From Trichobilharzia regenti (taxonomy: Eukaryota; Platyhelminthes; Trematoda; Strigeidida; Schistosomatidae), in NCBI GenBank assembly GCA_944472135.2, contig OX235270.1:85569168-85633167 (forward strand): DNA of 64,000 nt, written 5' to 3'. The notes under the pieces are model-generated. The model worked only from the letters and a program-made list of their open reading frames with translations. It had not been told where the DNA came from and searched no databases. The translations under genes were made by a program, and so were the position numbers. Of this stretch, positions 24,040 to 35,639 are shown one piece after another (position 1 is the stretch's first letter; every line of letters starts with the position of its first letter).

Positions 24040-25370
24040 TTATTACCAACTGAAAGTGGATCCTAATTTGTTCAATCATTCTAAGTAACTGGCTCCTCAG
24101 GTACTAACCCAGAAAAGAATTCTCGATTATGTACATTATAGTGATGAGGACTGTAAACGATGGGAGACTGTTATCTTGAAAAGTTGTAGTCAATCAATAT
24201 TAGGTAGAAGTATGCAAAATTTCGTCCTAAGACCAAAAAAGAGGACAGTGGTTTTTAACCCTACTTCGGAAAATCAAATCAATCGCTACAGAAACTTCAT
24301 AAACTCCAGGGACTCAGGGACAAAATGAAGTTGGCTGTTGGAAGGCTTTGTGAATCTTGTCAGCTGATGAGCTTCCTATAGATGAAGACAAAGGATGCCT
24401 ACACAGTGTTCGAAGCTAGAGAGACTGAACAGATTGGCAAGGAGCCGAACAGATACGTTACTGAGGTTCTGAGAATCTTTCGTAGGAACTGGAATGGAAG
24501 TGGACCCTCTAAGTTTTTAAGTAAAGAGTCAATAATCTAGTCAGCCATTCAGACGATAGTCACAGTCACACTGACCATGGGGCTGTGATGATGTCGTTAT
24601 CGGAACCAAACATGCAGTGGGAACCAGTCTCTCTGCAACATGGTGGGAGCAAGATTCATTTCAAAAGCGCAGGAATGTTAAAACCTACAGTGTTACGCAT
24701 CAACAAACAACTCAGATCTAGAGCGAAACATTTCACAGACAGCTGTTGTCAATAATGGACAAAACACCATATGGCAAACTCGAAACCCTAATGTACGAAA
24801 TGGGCTGGGATCGGACAGTACCGGAACAGAACTCACCATGAGTCGAAATGAATGAGAACGAAGTAATCTGTGCAGGCTAATTTGCATTTGGTGATTAGAG
24901 ACGGTATGTACAAACCAAAATATACACAGGGCAGCACGTATTTCACCAAACGCACACATCAGACATCAAAGAGAATACATCCGACTCTCACAAAGACAAA
25001 ACATGTTGGGCACAGAATCGGGAAGATGCTTAGGTGTTGCTTCAGACCATTGTCTAGTTCACGGAACCTTAAAGAATAATTTGAGAGACTTTATTAAAGC
25101 TTAAGTTACACCAAATTTTAAGTATAACACCTGAAGATGAAATAATGGACACATGCAATGCTAACTTTATAGAAGAGTTAGGGACACCATGTAGCATCAC
25201 CTAGGCAACCTGTTTTGAGGAACAGTAGACGACATGTTAAAGAGAGCCTATATAGATATACGTCATTCGTAGAATACTCGTGCTTAAAGTGGGGAACGGG
25301 AGGAAAACCTGCGTCCACGGACCGTTGATACGTGGGTAAAATGAAACACAAGACACCCACTTTTTCCGAT
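24040..25370. repeat. GC-elevated repeat-like region, possibly a CR1-like 5' part
   Basis: GC content rises relative to flanks. Short plus-strand open segments (for example 24870-25079) are broken by stops. It sits upstream of the CR1-like ORF2 and could be remains of that element's ORF1 or of another element; no diagnostic motif was found. Confidence 0.35.
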
Positions 25371-25796
25371 TTCAACTAGAAATTATATTACACACGTATT
25401 CAGCGAACATACTGTTCACTTTTCTCATATAATGGAAAAAACTGCGACTAAGGAATCTCAAGCAGCAAGACATGGGATAATGCCCTGTTTTATCCTGGAA
25501 TATAACAGCGCGTAGGGGCGGTGAGACAGATGATACAGACGAAAGATGAACAACGAAAAGAAAAAAAAGTGTAGAGTTTGAGTAAAAACAATTCCATGAC
25601 AAACTGAAATATGAAGCACGGTGTATTGCAAGAAGTAGGCACCTCAGAACACTACGCAATATGGCTATCTGGGAAATGAAAGACGTAGGTGAAACTAAGA
25701 TAAACAAGTGGAACCCGAATACAAAAAAGAAGAAACATAGTTGGTATTGACTGATCATTTAGTGGTATATCTGGACTGACAACCAAAAAAAGACAT

Positions 25797-26400
25797 TCAT
25801 AAATCGTACCGACGGCCACAGAACTCTGAGTGGATACCTATGTAGTGACAAACTGAGAATTCCATGCCATTAAACCGCTGAAAAGAAACTAGGAGGATAG
25901 GATAAATGTTCTTAGTTGAAGCCATATATTCCACAACTTGCAGAAACAATAGAAAATGGATAGAAAGCGATGAACGAAAGAATATTTGTTGACCTATCAT
26001 GAGTGTGCTGACTAACTGACTGGTAAAAACATAGAACTTTACACAGATGTGCAGACGATCGAGTCGCCACACTCCATGTAGCACAAAAAGCAAGAGAAGA
26101 ATGTAAAAAGAAATGCAACATACAGACAGTAAACGGAGATATGAGACGACAAAATAGTAACATCGAAGAACAATATAGATTATTGGGCATGAAAAGTGAC
26201 ACGAATGGATGAATCTGCGCCAGTTACTGAGAACGATTTTGAGGTTTCTTAAACAAACTTTTGTGGATTTCATTGACTGAGAGGCCATTTTTTGGTTTGA
26301 TGACGACTGAGACTCTTCAAGCATGACCATATGTCAGCCAAAATTTCCTGTCGCGAAAGGAGTTATATACCCTTGCGTAAGTCTGAGTCCATGTTGCTTC
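25797..26400 (-). mobile_element. RTE LINE 3' end (family 2), antisense
   Basis: The minus-strand reading RNLKIVLSNWRR, IYIVLRCYYF and LLFVLHGVWRLDRLHICVKF matches, position by position, the 3' end of the plus-strand RTE copy at 56790-57880 ([31 protein letters not shown]). This is the last part of ORF2 plus the 3' UTR. It abuts the 5'-truncated CR1-like element. Confidence 0.75.
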
Positions 26401-26429
26401 ACAGACTCCTCTATTGACTTCCTCTTTTA

Positions 26430-29400
26430 ACCAAACACTCGACGAAACCCCACTATCGCCGACAATGAAATCAGTATAGGTGATATGGTACTGGTCAGAA
26501 GAGACAGGGATAATAAGGAAGGAGGGGGAGTTGCTATATACTTTGATAGGCAACTTAAATGTGTGCGCGCAACGGACCCACCACTTATCGAACTCCCAGA
26601 CTCCATATGGTGTCATTTCACCGTAGGCCACACCAAGCACTTACTGGGTGGCATCTACCGATCTCCCACCTGTGGGGCAGAGCACAATCAGCTACTGCTC
26701 AGCACTATCACAGGAATACGAGATTTGGGCTACGACCAAATCACCATAGCTGGAGATTTCAATGCTCCATCACTGAACCTCGGCTCCGGGTGTGCTAAGG
26801 GAAAATTTGGCCGAAACCTACTGCAAACTATTCGAAACACGGGACTGACTGAGAATGTTGGAGACGACACTAGGTGGGGCCCTAGTGGAAAGTCATCAAA
26901 ACTAGATTATATTCTAACTAGTGACCAGCTACTCGTCGAAAAGGTCCAGATCATGACTCCTCTGGGAAGCAGTGACCATGCAGTCATAGGTTTCGATCTT
27001 GTCCTCCGTGAGCGTTTGCAATGGGATGTTACGCGACCATGTCTGTGCTACAGCAAGGCTGACTATGCTGAAATGCGGAGGCTCTTGTCCGACGCAGACT
27101 GGCCCTTAGCATGGGACGACCTATCTGTGGATGAACACTGGGAAGTGGTAAAAAAGATTATCCATGCAGCAATCTCGGATACCGTCCCTTTAGTCACAAC
27201 ACAGCCTAAGAGAAAGACGTCATGGTTGAAGAGAGGCACGCAACGTATTCTGCAAGCAAAGCGGAAGGCTTGGTTTACGTGGCGTGTATCTAAGAGTCAG
27301 ACCGACCATGATGCATACCTCGAACTCAGGAACCGGTGTAATGCAAGAGTCAGGAGGGACAGAAGGTCATTCCAGGCTAACCTTGCTAAAAAACTCCTAT
27401 CAAACCCTAAAAACTTGTACCGATTCATGTCGGAAAGAAAACCGACAAACCAAGGGGCATGCGCCTTAGTAGGCCCAAACGGTCAATATCTCACTAGTCT
27501 GGAGATGGCTGAAACATTCAGTTCAGCCTTCGCTAAACAGCTAAACAGCAATGTGGATATTACAGTTACGGACCAAAATGGTGGCACCACTATTTCAGAG
27601 GAGGAAGACCTAGCGACTACTCCCCAAATAAACCCCGCAATAGTACTAAGGAAGCTACAGCGACTCATACCTGGGAAGTCCCCAGGTTGTGATGACATCA
27701 GGCCATCTGTTCTGAAACAGTGCGCCGAGGCTCTCTGTAGACCCCTGTGCGACTTGTTCCAACACTCAATGGATTCGGGGACCCTGCCAAGGGAGTGGAA
27801 AAGAGCCATCCTTTCTCCAATCTTCAAGGGTGGGGACAGGCAAAACGCTGCTAGCTATAGACCAGTAGCTCTACTCCCAGTGGTATCAAAAGTACTGGAA
27901 AGTATTATTGACGACCACATCAGGGAATATTTCGATAGGACTAATATACTGCATGAAGCCCAACATGGTTTCAGAAAAGGCAGATCCTGCGTCACTAACC
28001 TACTGTCAGCTTGGGACGACTGGACATCATGCTGGGACTTGAACGTACCAGTCCATGTGGTCTTCCTAGACTTTGAGAAGGCATTTGACACTGTTCACCA
28101 TGACCTTCTCCTACATAAAATAAGCCAGGCAGGCATAGGTGAGCCACTTCTGTCATGGTTGAAGGACTACCTAGCCGACAGGCAATTTTGCACTAAGGTT
28201 AACCGAGTCCGATCATCTTGGCACAGATCGTCATCAGGAGTGTCGCAGGGTTCTATCCTAGGACCACTGATGTTTTTGATTTTCATCAATGATCTACCAC
28301 GCCGTCTGAGCTGCCCGACTCTCCTGTACGCTGACGACGTAAAAATATGGAGGGCGATAAAGTGTCCGGAGGACTCAGATAGGCTACAGGAAGACCTAAA
28401 CCTTCTGGAAGACTGGGCGGTGGCCAGTGGCATGACTTTCAACTTGAAAAAGTGCAAAGTAGTGAAGTTGCGCACCTGTAGACTGCAGAATGCAAGTTAC
28501 ACCCTGTGCAATGAAAGCTTGTCCTGCACAACGTCGGAACGCGACTTAGGTCTAGTTCTAACGGAAAAAATGGACACAAGCGTAAATTACACAGGGGATG
28601 TAGCGAGGGCATATGCGGTCATACACTTTACGCATAGACAGTTAGGTGCACTCACTCCTGAGCTCTTTCTAATGTTGTACAAAACATACGTCAGGCCACA
28701 CCTTGAGGTGCATAATATTATTGCACCCCCAATGCTGAGAAGAGATGCCAACCTCTTGGAAAGAGTCCAACGACGGGCAACAAAAGGAGTGGTTGGTCTC
28801 CGAAACAAACCATATGATGAAAGGCTGAAGAAATTAGGCCTGTTCACACTTAGTTACCGTCGGCTTAGGGGGGATTTGATTACTGCCTACAAAATAACAA
28901 ATGACCAGAATCACCCAAACAAAGGTGTTCTGCCATTGAGTAGGTATAGGCTTCCACGTGGAAATCCCAGAAGGATAGCTCACCAGAGGGCAAGGACCCG
29001 GGTGCGCTCCCACTTCTTTTCACTGCGGGTTTGTCGTCCCTGGAATTCCTTACCGGCAGATGTAGCTATGGCACCGTCTTTGGACGCCTTTAAGCGAAGG
29101 CTGGACAACCATGCAGCGATACAAGGACTGCATCCAAATGGCCTATCTCCTTAAAATCGCATTTACCAATCAGGGTAGATAATTAAACTCGTCATTTTAC
29201 TTCTTTACATTCTCTCCCGTCTTACTCTCCTGACAACTTATTAATATTATAATTACTATTATTATTATTACTATTACCGATATATATATTATTCTTCAAA
29301 CTTAATGAGCTGACTGTTGTTACGTTTCCTATTTTCGTTTCTGTCTCTTAGTCTGAATAGCTTCACTAATTATATCTATTATTATTATTACTATTATTAT

Positions 29401-29510
29401 TATTACTATCTCTTTTCTCTTGTCGACAATACCGAAGGACTAACTGGCGAAAGGATCAACTCCAATCACAGTAGTAACAGTCTTAACATACCTCATACTA
29501 CAAACCACAT
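26430..29510 (+). mobile_element. CR1/jockey-type non-LTR retrotransposon, 5'-truncated, ORF2 open
   Basis: Begins inside the endonuclease domain (PTIADNEISIGD in frame just before the first Met, after a TAA at 26428), carries an open ORF2 and a 3' region with ATT/ATA microsatellite runs (29240-29270, 29380-29410). No ORF1 is recognisable and the ends are approximate. Confidence 0.88.
26485..29154 (+). CDS. CR1-like ORF2: endonuclease (partial) and reverse transcriptase
   Basis: 889 codons without interruption, ending TAA. The APE-type endonuclease lacks its N-terminus: GGGVAIYFDR near residue 13, GIYRSPT near 57, GDFNA 90-94, SKLDYIL near 137, SDH 163-165. Reverse transcriptase motifs: GKSPGCDD, ILSPIFKGGDR, SYRPVALLPVVSKVLE, HGFRKGRS, FLDFEKAFD (527-535), SGVSQGSILGPL, LLYADD (YADD 615-618). 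The C-terminus LERVQRRATKGVVGL...YDERLKKLGLFTLSYRRL is typical of CR1/jockey-superfamily LINEs. Role in the element: nicking the target and target-primed reverse transcription. The catalytic residues visible are intact but the missing N-terminus should make the copy non-autonomous. Schistosome CR1-like LINEs (SR1-type) are the likely family; exact assignment needs a search. Confidence 0.93.
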   Translation: MVLVRRDRDNKEGGGVAIYFDRQLKCVRATDPPLIELPDSIWCHFTVGHTKHLLGGIYRSPTCGAEHNQLLLSTITGIRDLGYDQITIAGDFNAPSLNLGSGCAKGKFGRNLLQTIRNTGLTENVGDDTRWGPSGKSSKLDYILTSDQLLVEKVQIMTPLGSSDHAVIGFDLVLRERLQWDVTRPCLCYSKADYAEMRRLLSDADWPLAWDDLSVDEHWEVVKKIIHAAISDTVPLVTTQPKRKTSWLKRGTQRILQAKRKAWFTWRVSKSQTDHDAYLELRNRCNARVRRDRRSFQANLAKKLLSNPKNLYRFMSERKPTNQGACALVGPNGQYLTSLEMAETFSSAFAKQLNSNVDITVTDQNGGTTISEEEDLATTPQINPAIVLRKLQRLIPGKSPGCDDIRPSVLKQCAEALCRPLCDLFQHSMDSGTLPREWKRAILSPIFKGGDRQNAASYRPVALLPVVSKVLESIIDDHIREYFDRTNILHEAQHGFRKGRSCVTNLLSAWDDWTSCWDLNVPVHVVFLDFEKAFDTVHHDLLLHKISQAGIGEPLLSWLKDYLADRQFCTKVNRVRSSWHRSSSGVSQGSILGPLMFLIFINDLPRRLSCPTLLYADDVKIWRAIKCPEDSDRLQEDLNLLEDWAVASGMTFNLKKCKVVKLRTCRLQNASYTLCNESLSCTTSERDLGLVLTEKMDTSVNYTGDVARAYAVIHFTHRQLGALTPELFLMLYKTYVRPHLEVHNIIAPPMLRRDANLLERVQRRATKGVVGLRNKPYDERLKKLGLFTLSYRRLRGDLITAYKITNDQNHPNKGVLPLSRYRLPRGNPRRIAHQRARTRVRSHFFSLRVCRPWNSLPADVAMAPSLDAFKRRLDNHAAIQGLHPNGLSP

Positions 29511-30162
29511 ATAATTAATCCCAGCACTACTCCCTTTGGAGTCAACCAAAGCTACGACAGTCGAGTGGCGGGACAAGCTACGCAGAAGTTTACCGAAGAT
29601 CAAGAACCTATACCTCACAATCAAGAAGCGAGCACAAAGAAATCAAATTGGTTTATACTAGCTCGTAAAAACGATATTGGATATTGGAATATTGCTCATC
29701 CTATCACACCACTTAACACGGAAGATGGGACGCATGCACCTGTGAACAAAGAAAGTCAGTCTTTTCATGTCTTCCAGCCTCAATGGCCAGGTCCCATTCA
29801 CAGGTATGATAGAAGGACGGAGCAGACTGCTGAGCAGTACACACGTGCTTTGGTCGATTGTCGGATATCACGTCTACACAATAGGCGGTGTAAAGTGGCA
29901 TATGTGAAACTAGCCCTATATATCCGTGCTGAGATTTCGTCAGCGATCAACTCGTCGGCGTCGGCTGATGAAAATCCCCAAATAAGTGAAGTGGTCAACA
30001 CGCTCTACTACTTCACTACCTATTTCTACGCCAGGAGTAGTCGACTTAGTCCAGTCCTCTAGCATCATCTTACATTCGAAAGCAGGAGCGAATTGCATGC
30101 AAAACATTCTAATATTTCGGCGCCCCAACGTGTTCAGAAGACCCTGCATTTTGTTCGTGTCT

Positions 30163-30357
30163 TCACCTAGCAGGGAGGACTATGCCACTTGCATATTCTA
30201 AGTCAACGAGATTATTCCCTGACAGTAACAAGTTAATTCCTGAGTCGCTGAAGTCAGTAGTTAGGGTTAAGACCACTAGTACATCTATGATGAAGTTGAA
30301 TAGAAATGGGGATTCAGGTGATGGTTTGTAGGGATTAGATTGGTTACAGGATTTCAT
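30163..30357 (-). pseudogene. RTE ORF2 fragment with mutated catalytic motif
   Basis: Reads SPFLFNFIIDVLV then LVDLEYASGIVL. RTE reverse transcriptases have YADD at this point; here it is YASG, so both catalytic aspartates are lost. The first residues of this open frame (MKSCNQSNPYKPSPE) come from the inserted SINE tail, not from the LINE. Confidence 0.75.
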
Positions 30358-30980
30358 TATGAGCTAACATTGGTCAGAGAACCATTGGAAAACCTGAGAG
30401 TACTGGACAGCTGTTTCGTCCTAGTTTGAGACTCTTCATCAGAACGCACCCACCGGGATTCGAACCGAGAACCTTCCGGTTACAAGGCGAGCTCGTATAC
30501 CATTAAGCCACTGGGACCCGATCCAATGGTCCTTGAATTCTAACTTCTGCCAATTCACGACATAGCGCAACCGCTAGCCAATGTCTTCGGCGAGTATTTG
30601 TCCTCACATCCGACCGGCTGCACCCTACGGGTCACGACTTCCCACTGGAACCCAGGTAACTACCTACCTGAATAGAGCCAGTCGCCAATGAGCATCTCAT
30701 TGGTATTCAAGTGATGGTTTGTAGGGATCTGATTGCTTTCAGGATTTCATCATGAGCTGACATTAGTCATAGAACCATTGGAAATCCTGGCAGTGCTGGA
30801 CAACTGTTTCGTCCCAGTTAGGGACTCTTCGGCAGTACGCACACACAGGGATTAGAACCCAGGAACATCCATTTGGTGCATACTGAGAAGAGTCCCTAAC
30901 TAGGACGAAACAGCTGTCCAGTACTCCCAGGTTTTCCAATGGTTCTCTAACTAATGTCAGCTCATGATTAAAATCGTGAA
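30314..30980 (-). mobile_element. hammerhead-SINE complex inserted in the RTE, 12-bp target duplication
   Basis: 667 bp flanked by the perfect direct repeat AGAAATGGGGAT at 30302-30313 and 30981-30992. Inside: a minus-strand unit with tRNA-like head (box B GGTTCGAATCCC near 30450-30470) and ribozyme block near 30400-30445, a spacer shared with 16030-16200, a second minus-strand unit (30725-30870), and a head-to-head plus-strand ribozyme/tail (30880-30980). Excising it rejoins the LINE frame RCPLSPF | FLFNFIID. Confidence 0.88.
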
Positions 30981-31867
30981 AGAAATGGGGATAGTGGACA
31001 TCTCTGACGGACATCGCTGGTTGTCACTACTTCAGATGACAATTCGCCATAAGCTCTTACCTGGCTGGCTGCGTGAGTTCGAGTAGAGTGCCTCGATCAG
31101 TGTGATATATTTTCTCGACATTCACTTTACAGTCCAACATCACCATACTACCTCTCGGTCAACAGAATCGAATGTCGCTTTCACATCAAGAAATATAACG
31201 ATTGTTGGATGCCGGTAAGAATGTGTGTGTGTTCCAGAATCTGTCGAAGGGTGAGGATATGACCAAAACACCCTCTTCCTGGTCAAAAGCCTGTCTGGTT
31301 CTTTCGTGTTTGTTCCTCCCGTGGACTGCTTAGTCTACGCATTATTGTTGAGCCTAGAACTTTAGATACCATATTAGTCAAGCTAATCCCCCTGTGATTA
31401 TCACAGGAATATCGGTCTCCCTCCTTGTATAATGGGATAGTCAATGACTAACACCAGCCCGACGGGACTTCCTCTAATTCCTAGACGTTGCCTAGTACCC
31501 CAGTTAACGCAGATAGTAAACTGTCTCCACCGTACTTAAATACCTCAGGAGTCATTCCATCTGGTCCTGCTGCCTTACTTCCTTTCAGACTAGTGACAGC
31601 CGTAGTAGCCTCAGTTAGGAATGGAGGACTTGTGTCTATATCCCATTCAGGGAGGTATTGGATGTTCGTTAGGTTGAGCGTGGCTGTAGGCCAACTGAAT
31701 TGCTCCTGAAAGTGTTCCTTCCGACCTTCTAATCGTCTGTCCTGAGAGGTAATAATGGTGCAATTTTTCTCGGAGACTGTTTCACTTATCATTTGCCTTT
31801 TACCACCTGTTTCCCTGATAAGTATAAATAGTTGTTTGGTGTTCCCAATCGCCGATGCCTTTTCCGT
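30911..31867 (-). repeat. left arm of a 957-bp inverted duplication
   Basis: Reverse complement of 36127-37083, same length, with one base difference noted by eye (31830 vs 36164). The arm contains RTE RT sequence plus the start of the inserted SINE, so the duplication postdates the SINE insertion. Confidence 0.93.
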
Positions 31868-31885
31868 CTCTTCAGGTTTTTTCAC
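31481..31885 (-). pseudogene. RTE ORF2 fragment, upstream RT region
   Basis: Open 134-codon stretch of the broken RTE. It carries the RT N-terminal motif KAAGPDGMTPEVFK and the region preceding it, and stops at a TAG after GNV, after which the frame continues with ELEEVPSGWC and IPLYKEGDRY. A near-identical inverted copy is at 36127-36513. Confidence 0.85.
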
Positions 31886-33259
31886 CTATCAATATTCACA
31901 GTCGCTGCGAAGACTTCTTGATAGTTTACGTTTCAGTAGCTTTCGCTTCTCATAATAATCGGAGCTCGCTGTAATCAGTCTTCTTGCGTCAATCACTCCG
32001 GATGATGTGGCAGAAATCCAATGGCTCCTAATAGTTTTAGTGCTCGGGTTATTAACAGCTTTTACCGCTAACTGTATGTTGTACCATGCCATATCAAGAA
32101 TAGTCCCGCTGTCGACCTCAGATATGCGTTTGTCCATTTCTTACTTAAATAGAGAATCAGTGGCGATCCACTTGGGGACATAACTGTCTCGCTGCCAACA
32201 ATTTCTTATGTCCGTTTCATCGTAAACATAAAAGTTCGCGGACCAGAATCTACGCACGTGTTCCAGAACGAGTGGCATTTTTCTACTGACCCTCGCCAAA
32301 GATACCCTGTCGCTACGTGGTATGAGCCCAGCGTTGATTTTATGATGGAGGTCGCCAGGTTACACAGTGTTTGTCTTTGTGCTGACTGGGAACAGATGAT
32401 TAACCGACCAGAACTGTAGAAGACGATCATCTTGTTGTCCAGGTTAGGTTAATTGAATGACCACACCCGAGTCTTGTATAGGTGTTTTCGAAACACAACA
32501 TACATCCATGTCTCAAGATGCCAGTGATTTATGTTGTCCGATTTGGCAGAGGGTCCTGGCGTTAAGTGCTCCATTTTGAAGTTGGTGACGCGGCTGTGGG
32601 AAGCTGTCGGGGGTGTTTCTATAGTCGTCATCGTTGTCCGTAGTCACAGAGTGAAGATGACTCACTAGCCTGAATACGACTGACTGCACTAGGGGGGTAG
32701 GATGATAAAAGTTAAGTGGGTGAAGGAGAATGATGCCCACGAAGGCTGTGTGTGCTTTTGGAAGTGTGTGGTTGTTACTTCCCGGCTGCCCACATCGGGG
32801 AAGTTGATTGAATCATCGGTACCTGAAACTGAAAGATGGTTAGCGCAGCGCGACTCAAGAGACAGCTGCTTAGTGCGATCTCACACGGCCTGTACGAACT
32901 GGTTTCTTGGATTAGTCCGGTATCAGTAAACTTACCCTGGTTACGGACCACCGCAGGTTAAGTCGTGATGTACAATTGTTGGGGTTGACCTTTTCCAACC
33001 CCCTCTTTCCGGAGTGGAGATACAGCATAGCTGGTCATCTGAGGGAAACACCTCACTGCTGTTACTGTGAGAAAAATTTCCTCCACTATGCTGACAATTG
33101 CTTTTAGTCCAATCGCTATCCTAACAACCTCACTGGCGTGGCAGGACCTGCAGGATAAATAGTTTCAGCTAGTGTAGCTTGTTGGATCATTGCGATGCGC
33201 AAGCCCGATCACCATGACAAGGTAGCAGCTATTGGTTTCAAGGATCTGCAACTACTGAT

Positions 33260-34500
33260 ATTGTTGGTGCAGATGAGTTCAGCATACAAATTTGACAGCA
33301 AAGATTTTGTAAAATATTTCATAATTATTACAAGTAGCACTGAAGGTACTTATGATCAGATGTGAAACTATTAACGGTAACTGTTTACTGAATGCCGGAA
33401 TTAACAAATGAATGGATAAAAAACAATGTTTTCTGAGTGACATTCTGTGTCACTTATGGTCTGAAAGTACAATTAATTGTCACCTTTTATGGGACAGCTC
33501 AGGATGTCAACAGCAATACTAAAAGCCGCGATCGATTCATAACTTGGCAACATTTATAATTAACTTTAGTCAATGAATACTTTGTAGTGATACTTTAACT
33601 GCAGTACATAACTCTTGTGGACCTATGTGAACCAAACAGTTTAACCTTCAATTCAAGCTTCCAATTTTCATTCAGGGAATGATTTCGCTCGAACCATTTG
33701 ATAGTCTAATTAGACTAACATGCTAAATGGAGTATCTGAGTGCAATATATGAAATATTCAAACCAGTCAATTCTGGTAATGGTTGTCCTTATGATTATTG
33801 GTACCTTAGTACCAATTTACTAGATTTACGCAACCACAAAGTATTTCAACCTGTTCAAAAGGAGTCGTACAAAAATTAACGCTTAAATTTCAAATTGTTC
33901 TATAACACATAAGTAAATCCAGAATGTAATGAACAAACTATTTCATTACTTATACCACCCAGGATAAATACGGAAAAAGTCATACAAATATAGAGGAAAT
34001 CAAAATCATAAGTATTAAAAGCAGTTTAGCATGAAATAACAAAATAATATAGGGTGTTGCTACTGCCACTTCATCAACAAGCTATATACTGGAAAAGCGA
34101 TGTAACTGTCTTCCACTTGACGTTCACTATCATGTACGTAAATGTGGACAATACACGACAAAGTGTTGGAAAAAACAGATTAACGGCAATCGGTAGAATA
34201 ATACTAGTTTCTATTCTACAAAATAATATGAAAAAGAAAAGTGAAGACGAGAGCTCGAAAGTTAAATTTACAAAGTTCTCAGTCCGACGAATTTGTATCT
34301 CTGTTCGTTTGGTTTGTTGAAGTAGAGTCGTTTGGCCCATGAAATATGCGCAGTAAGATCATCCTTGCAACTGTAGAAATAAAAAGAAGAGTTGTATATT
34401 AATGTAGAAGATGCTGATTAACCACTACAAAGACTTGTTACATAAGCCCATGTTAAAACGATTTTGAGTAATTAACACTCGCTTACCCCATACACTAATG
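33260..34500. other. intergenic AT-rich sequence, nothing recognised
   Basis: No exon or repeat family recognised. Overlapping ORFs on both strands at 34054-34340 are mutual shadows without homology. Confidence 0.45.
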
Positions 34501-34542
34501 CACATTACCGATTTGTTTCTAAAAGACTCTTTTCTTTTTCTT

Positions 34543-34723
34543 TTATTTACAGCTTGATTCCATACTGTATTTTTGGTACAAGTATAGAATTTTCAGCATG
34601 GATATCGGTAGCCCAAATTTCGCAGGCCGACCATAGATATCAGGTGTGCGTCGGCGCGGGCTCGAACCTGGGACCATGTGCATGGTCGTCGAGAGTCCTA
34701 ACCACTGTGCCACCGACGCACAC
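34543..34723 (-). mobile_element. tRNA-headed SINE, tail type A
   Basis: Minus strand: GTGCGTCGGTGGCACAGTGG, GGTTCGAGCCC box B, then the type A tail ending GTATGGAATCAAGCTG and an A-rich run. Well preserved. Confidence 0.9.
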
Positions 34724-34739
34724 TTCAGTGAATAAATTT

Positions 34740-35580
34740 CAAAATGGTCTGAATGAAAGTTGATATTATACGGTTAGAGACAATCGGTAGGAAGCCTTGA
34801 AGCTAGGTTTCCTACTAGTGTTATGAATAGCATAATCAGTTATCATTTGCTATGTCATTGTGAACTCAGCTTCTGTGTTAAACAGTGTGAAAGTATTTAC
34901 ACATCTGTATCTTATTTAAAATAACTTCTGTGTTTTAAAGCTGTATATAGAAAAAATATCTCCCTTAATCTATCATACATCTTCCTTTACGCTTTGTAAA
35001 TAAAGACAAGTGTAATCAGCATATCTGGGAACAATTCAATCACTCCAAGAGAGCATACATTTATACTAGGTCATGAGTCTCGAAAACAAATTCTAAACAT
35101 AGTAAAAGAAAGCTGAAGAGGGAGTGTACGCATGACATAAATTATCCATGATGCTATTGTCCGACGAATATTTCAAGACCAAGCGCAATGTTTCAAGACC
35201 TAGCCTCTCGAAATGAGGGTGGTTCGCGGCTTAAAACTTTAATCCACTGTGTTACAATTAGTAAACAACTAACTACTACCATAAATAAGGCAAATCACCA
35301 TCAAACTTGTGAAGCGAGGTCAATAGCTCCCGCTATTATAAGTTTGTTCTCCTGTAGCACAATTAGTCAAATCCCATTCAAATTACCGACGCAAATGTCA
35401 TCTGATACAGTTTTTTCAGTAATTCATACAAGGCATCACAGAACAGGAACTTAGGAATTCAAGTATATCCATTTCCGTTTTTCAGAAAGCCTGTGACCTA
35501 ACGAATACGGTAATACATCGTATTACCCCAGAGATCAATCAACATTTTTCTTCGTAACTAGATTATTTTTCGTATTCCTT
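34740..35580. other. intergenic AT-rich sequence, nothing recognised
   Basis: No repeat family or exon recognised in this stretch apart from a short GAGACAATCGGTAGGAAGCC string that recurs near 42100. Confidence 0.4.
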
Positions 35581-35639
35581 TATCACAAAATGTTCTTTAT
35601 CTTCCATCATAGATTGACTTACACGCCTTATTTCTCGTC

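Larger units (their letters stand above)
29560..33250 (-). mobile_element. RTE (SR2-like) LINE, broken, split by a SINE complex
   Basis: Minus-strand order: 5' region near 33250, endonuclease start LQNGALNARTLCQIGQ (32513-32740 region), NLATSIIKSTLG (32206-32430), EVDSGTILDMAWYNIQLAVK (31889-32137), then EKASAIGNTKQLFILIRETG and KAAGPDGMTPEVFK (31481-31885), IPLYKEGDRYSCDNHRGISL, and RCPLSPF at about 31000. There a SINE complex interrupts; the frame resumes FLFNFIIDVLV (30163-30357), continues CKMMLEDW, SEVVERVDHFTYLG and ends in decayed shards near 29560. Stops and frameshifts occur throughout. Family: the RTE type common in schistosomes. Confidence 0.85.

Noticed and set aside
25372..26330. 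Long minus-strand ORFs with hydrophobic runs, resembling membrane proteins
   Set aside because: They translate the T-rich 3' UTR of an RTE element; the same hydrophobic reading appears in the copy near 57620-57880.
27483..28847. Antisense ORFs inside the CR1-like ORF2
   Set aside because: Shadows of the open reverse transcriptase frame on the plus strand.
34054..34340. Overlapping 88-codon ORFs on both strands
   Set aside because: Mutual shadows in non-repetitive sequence with no recognised motif.
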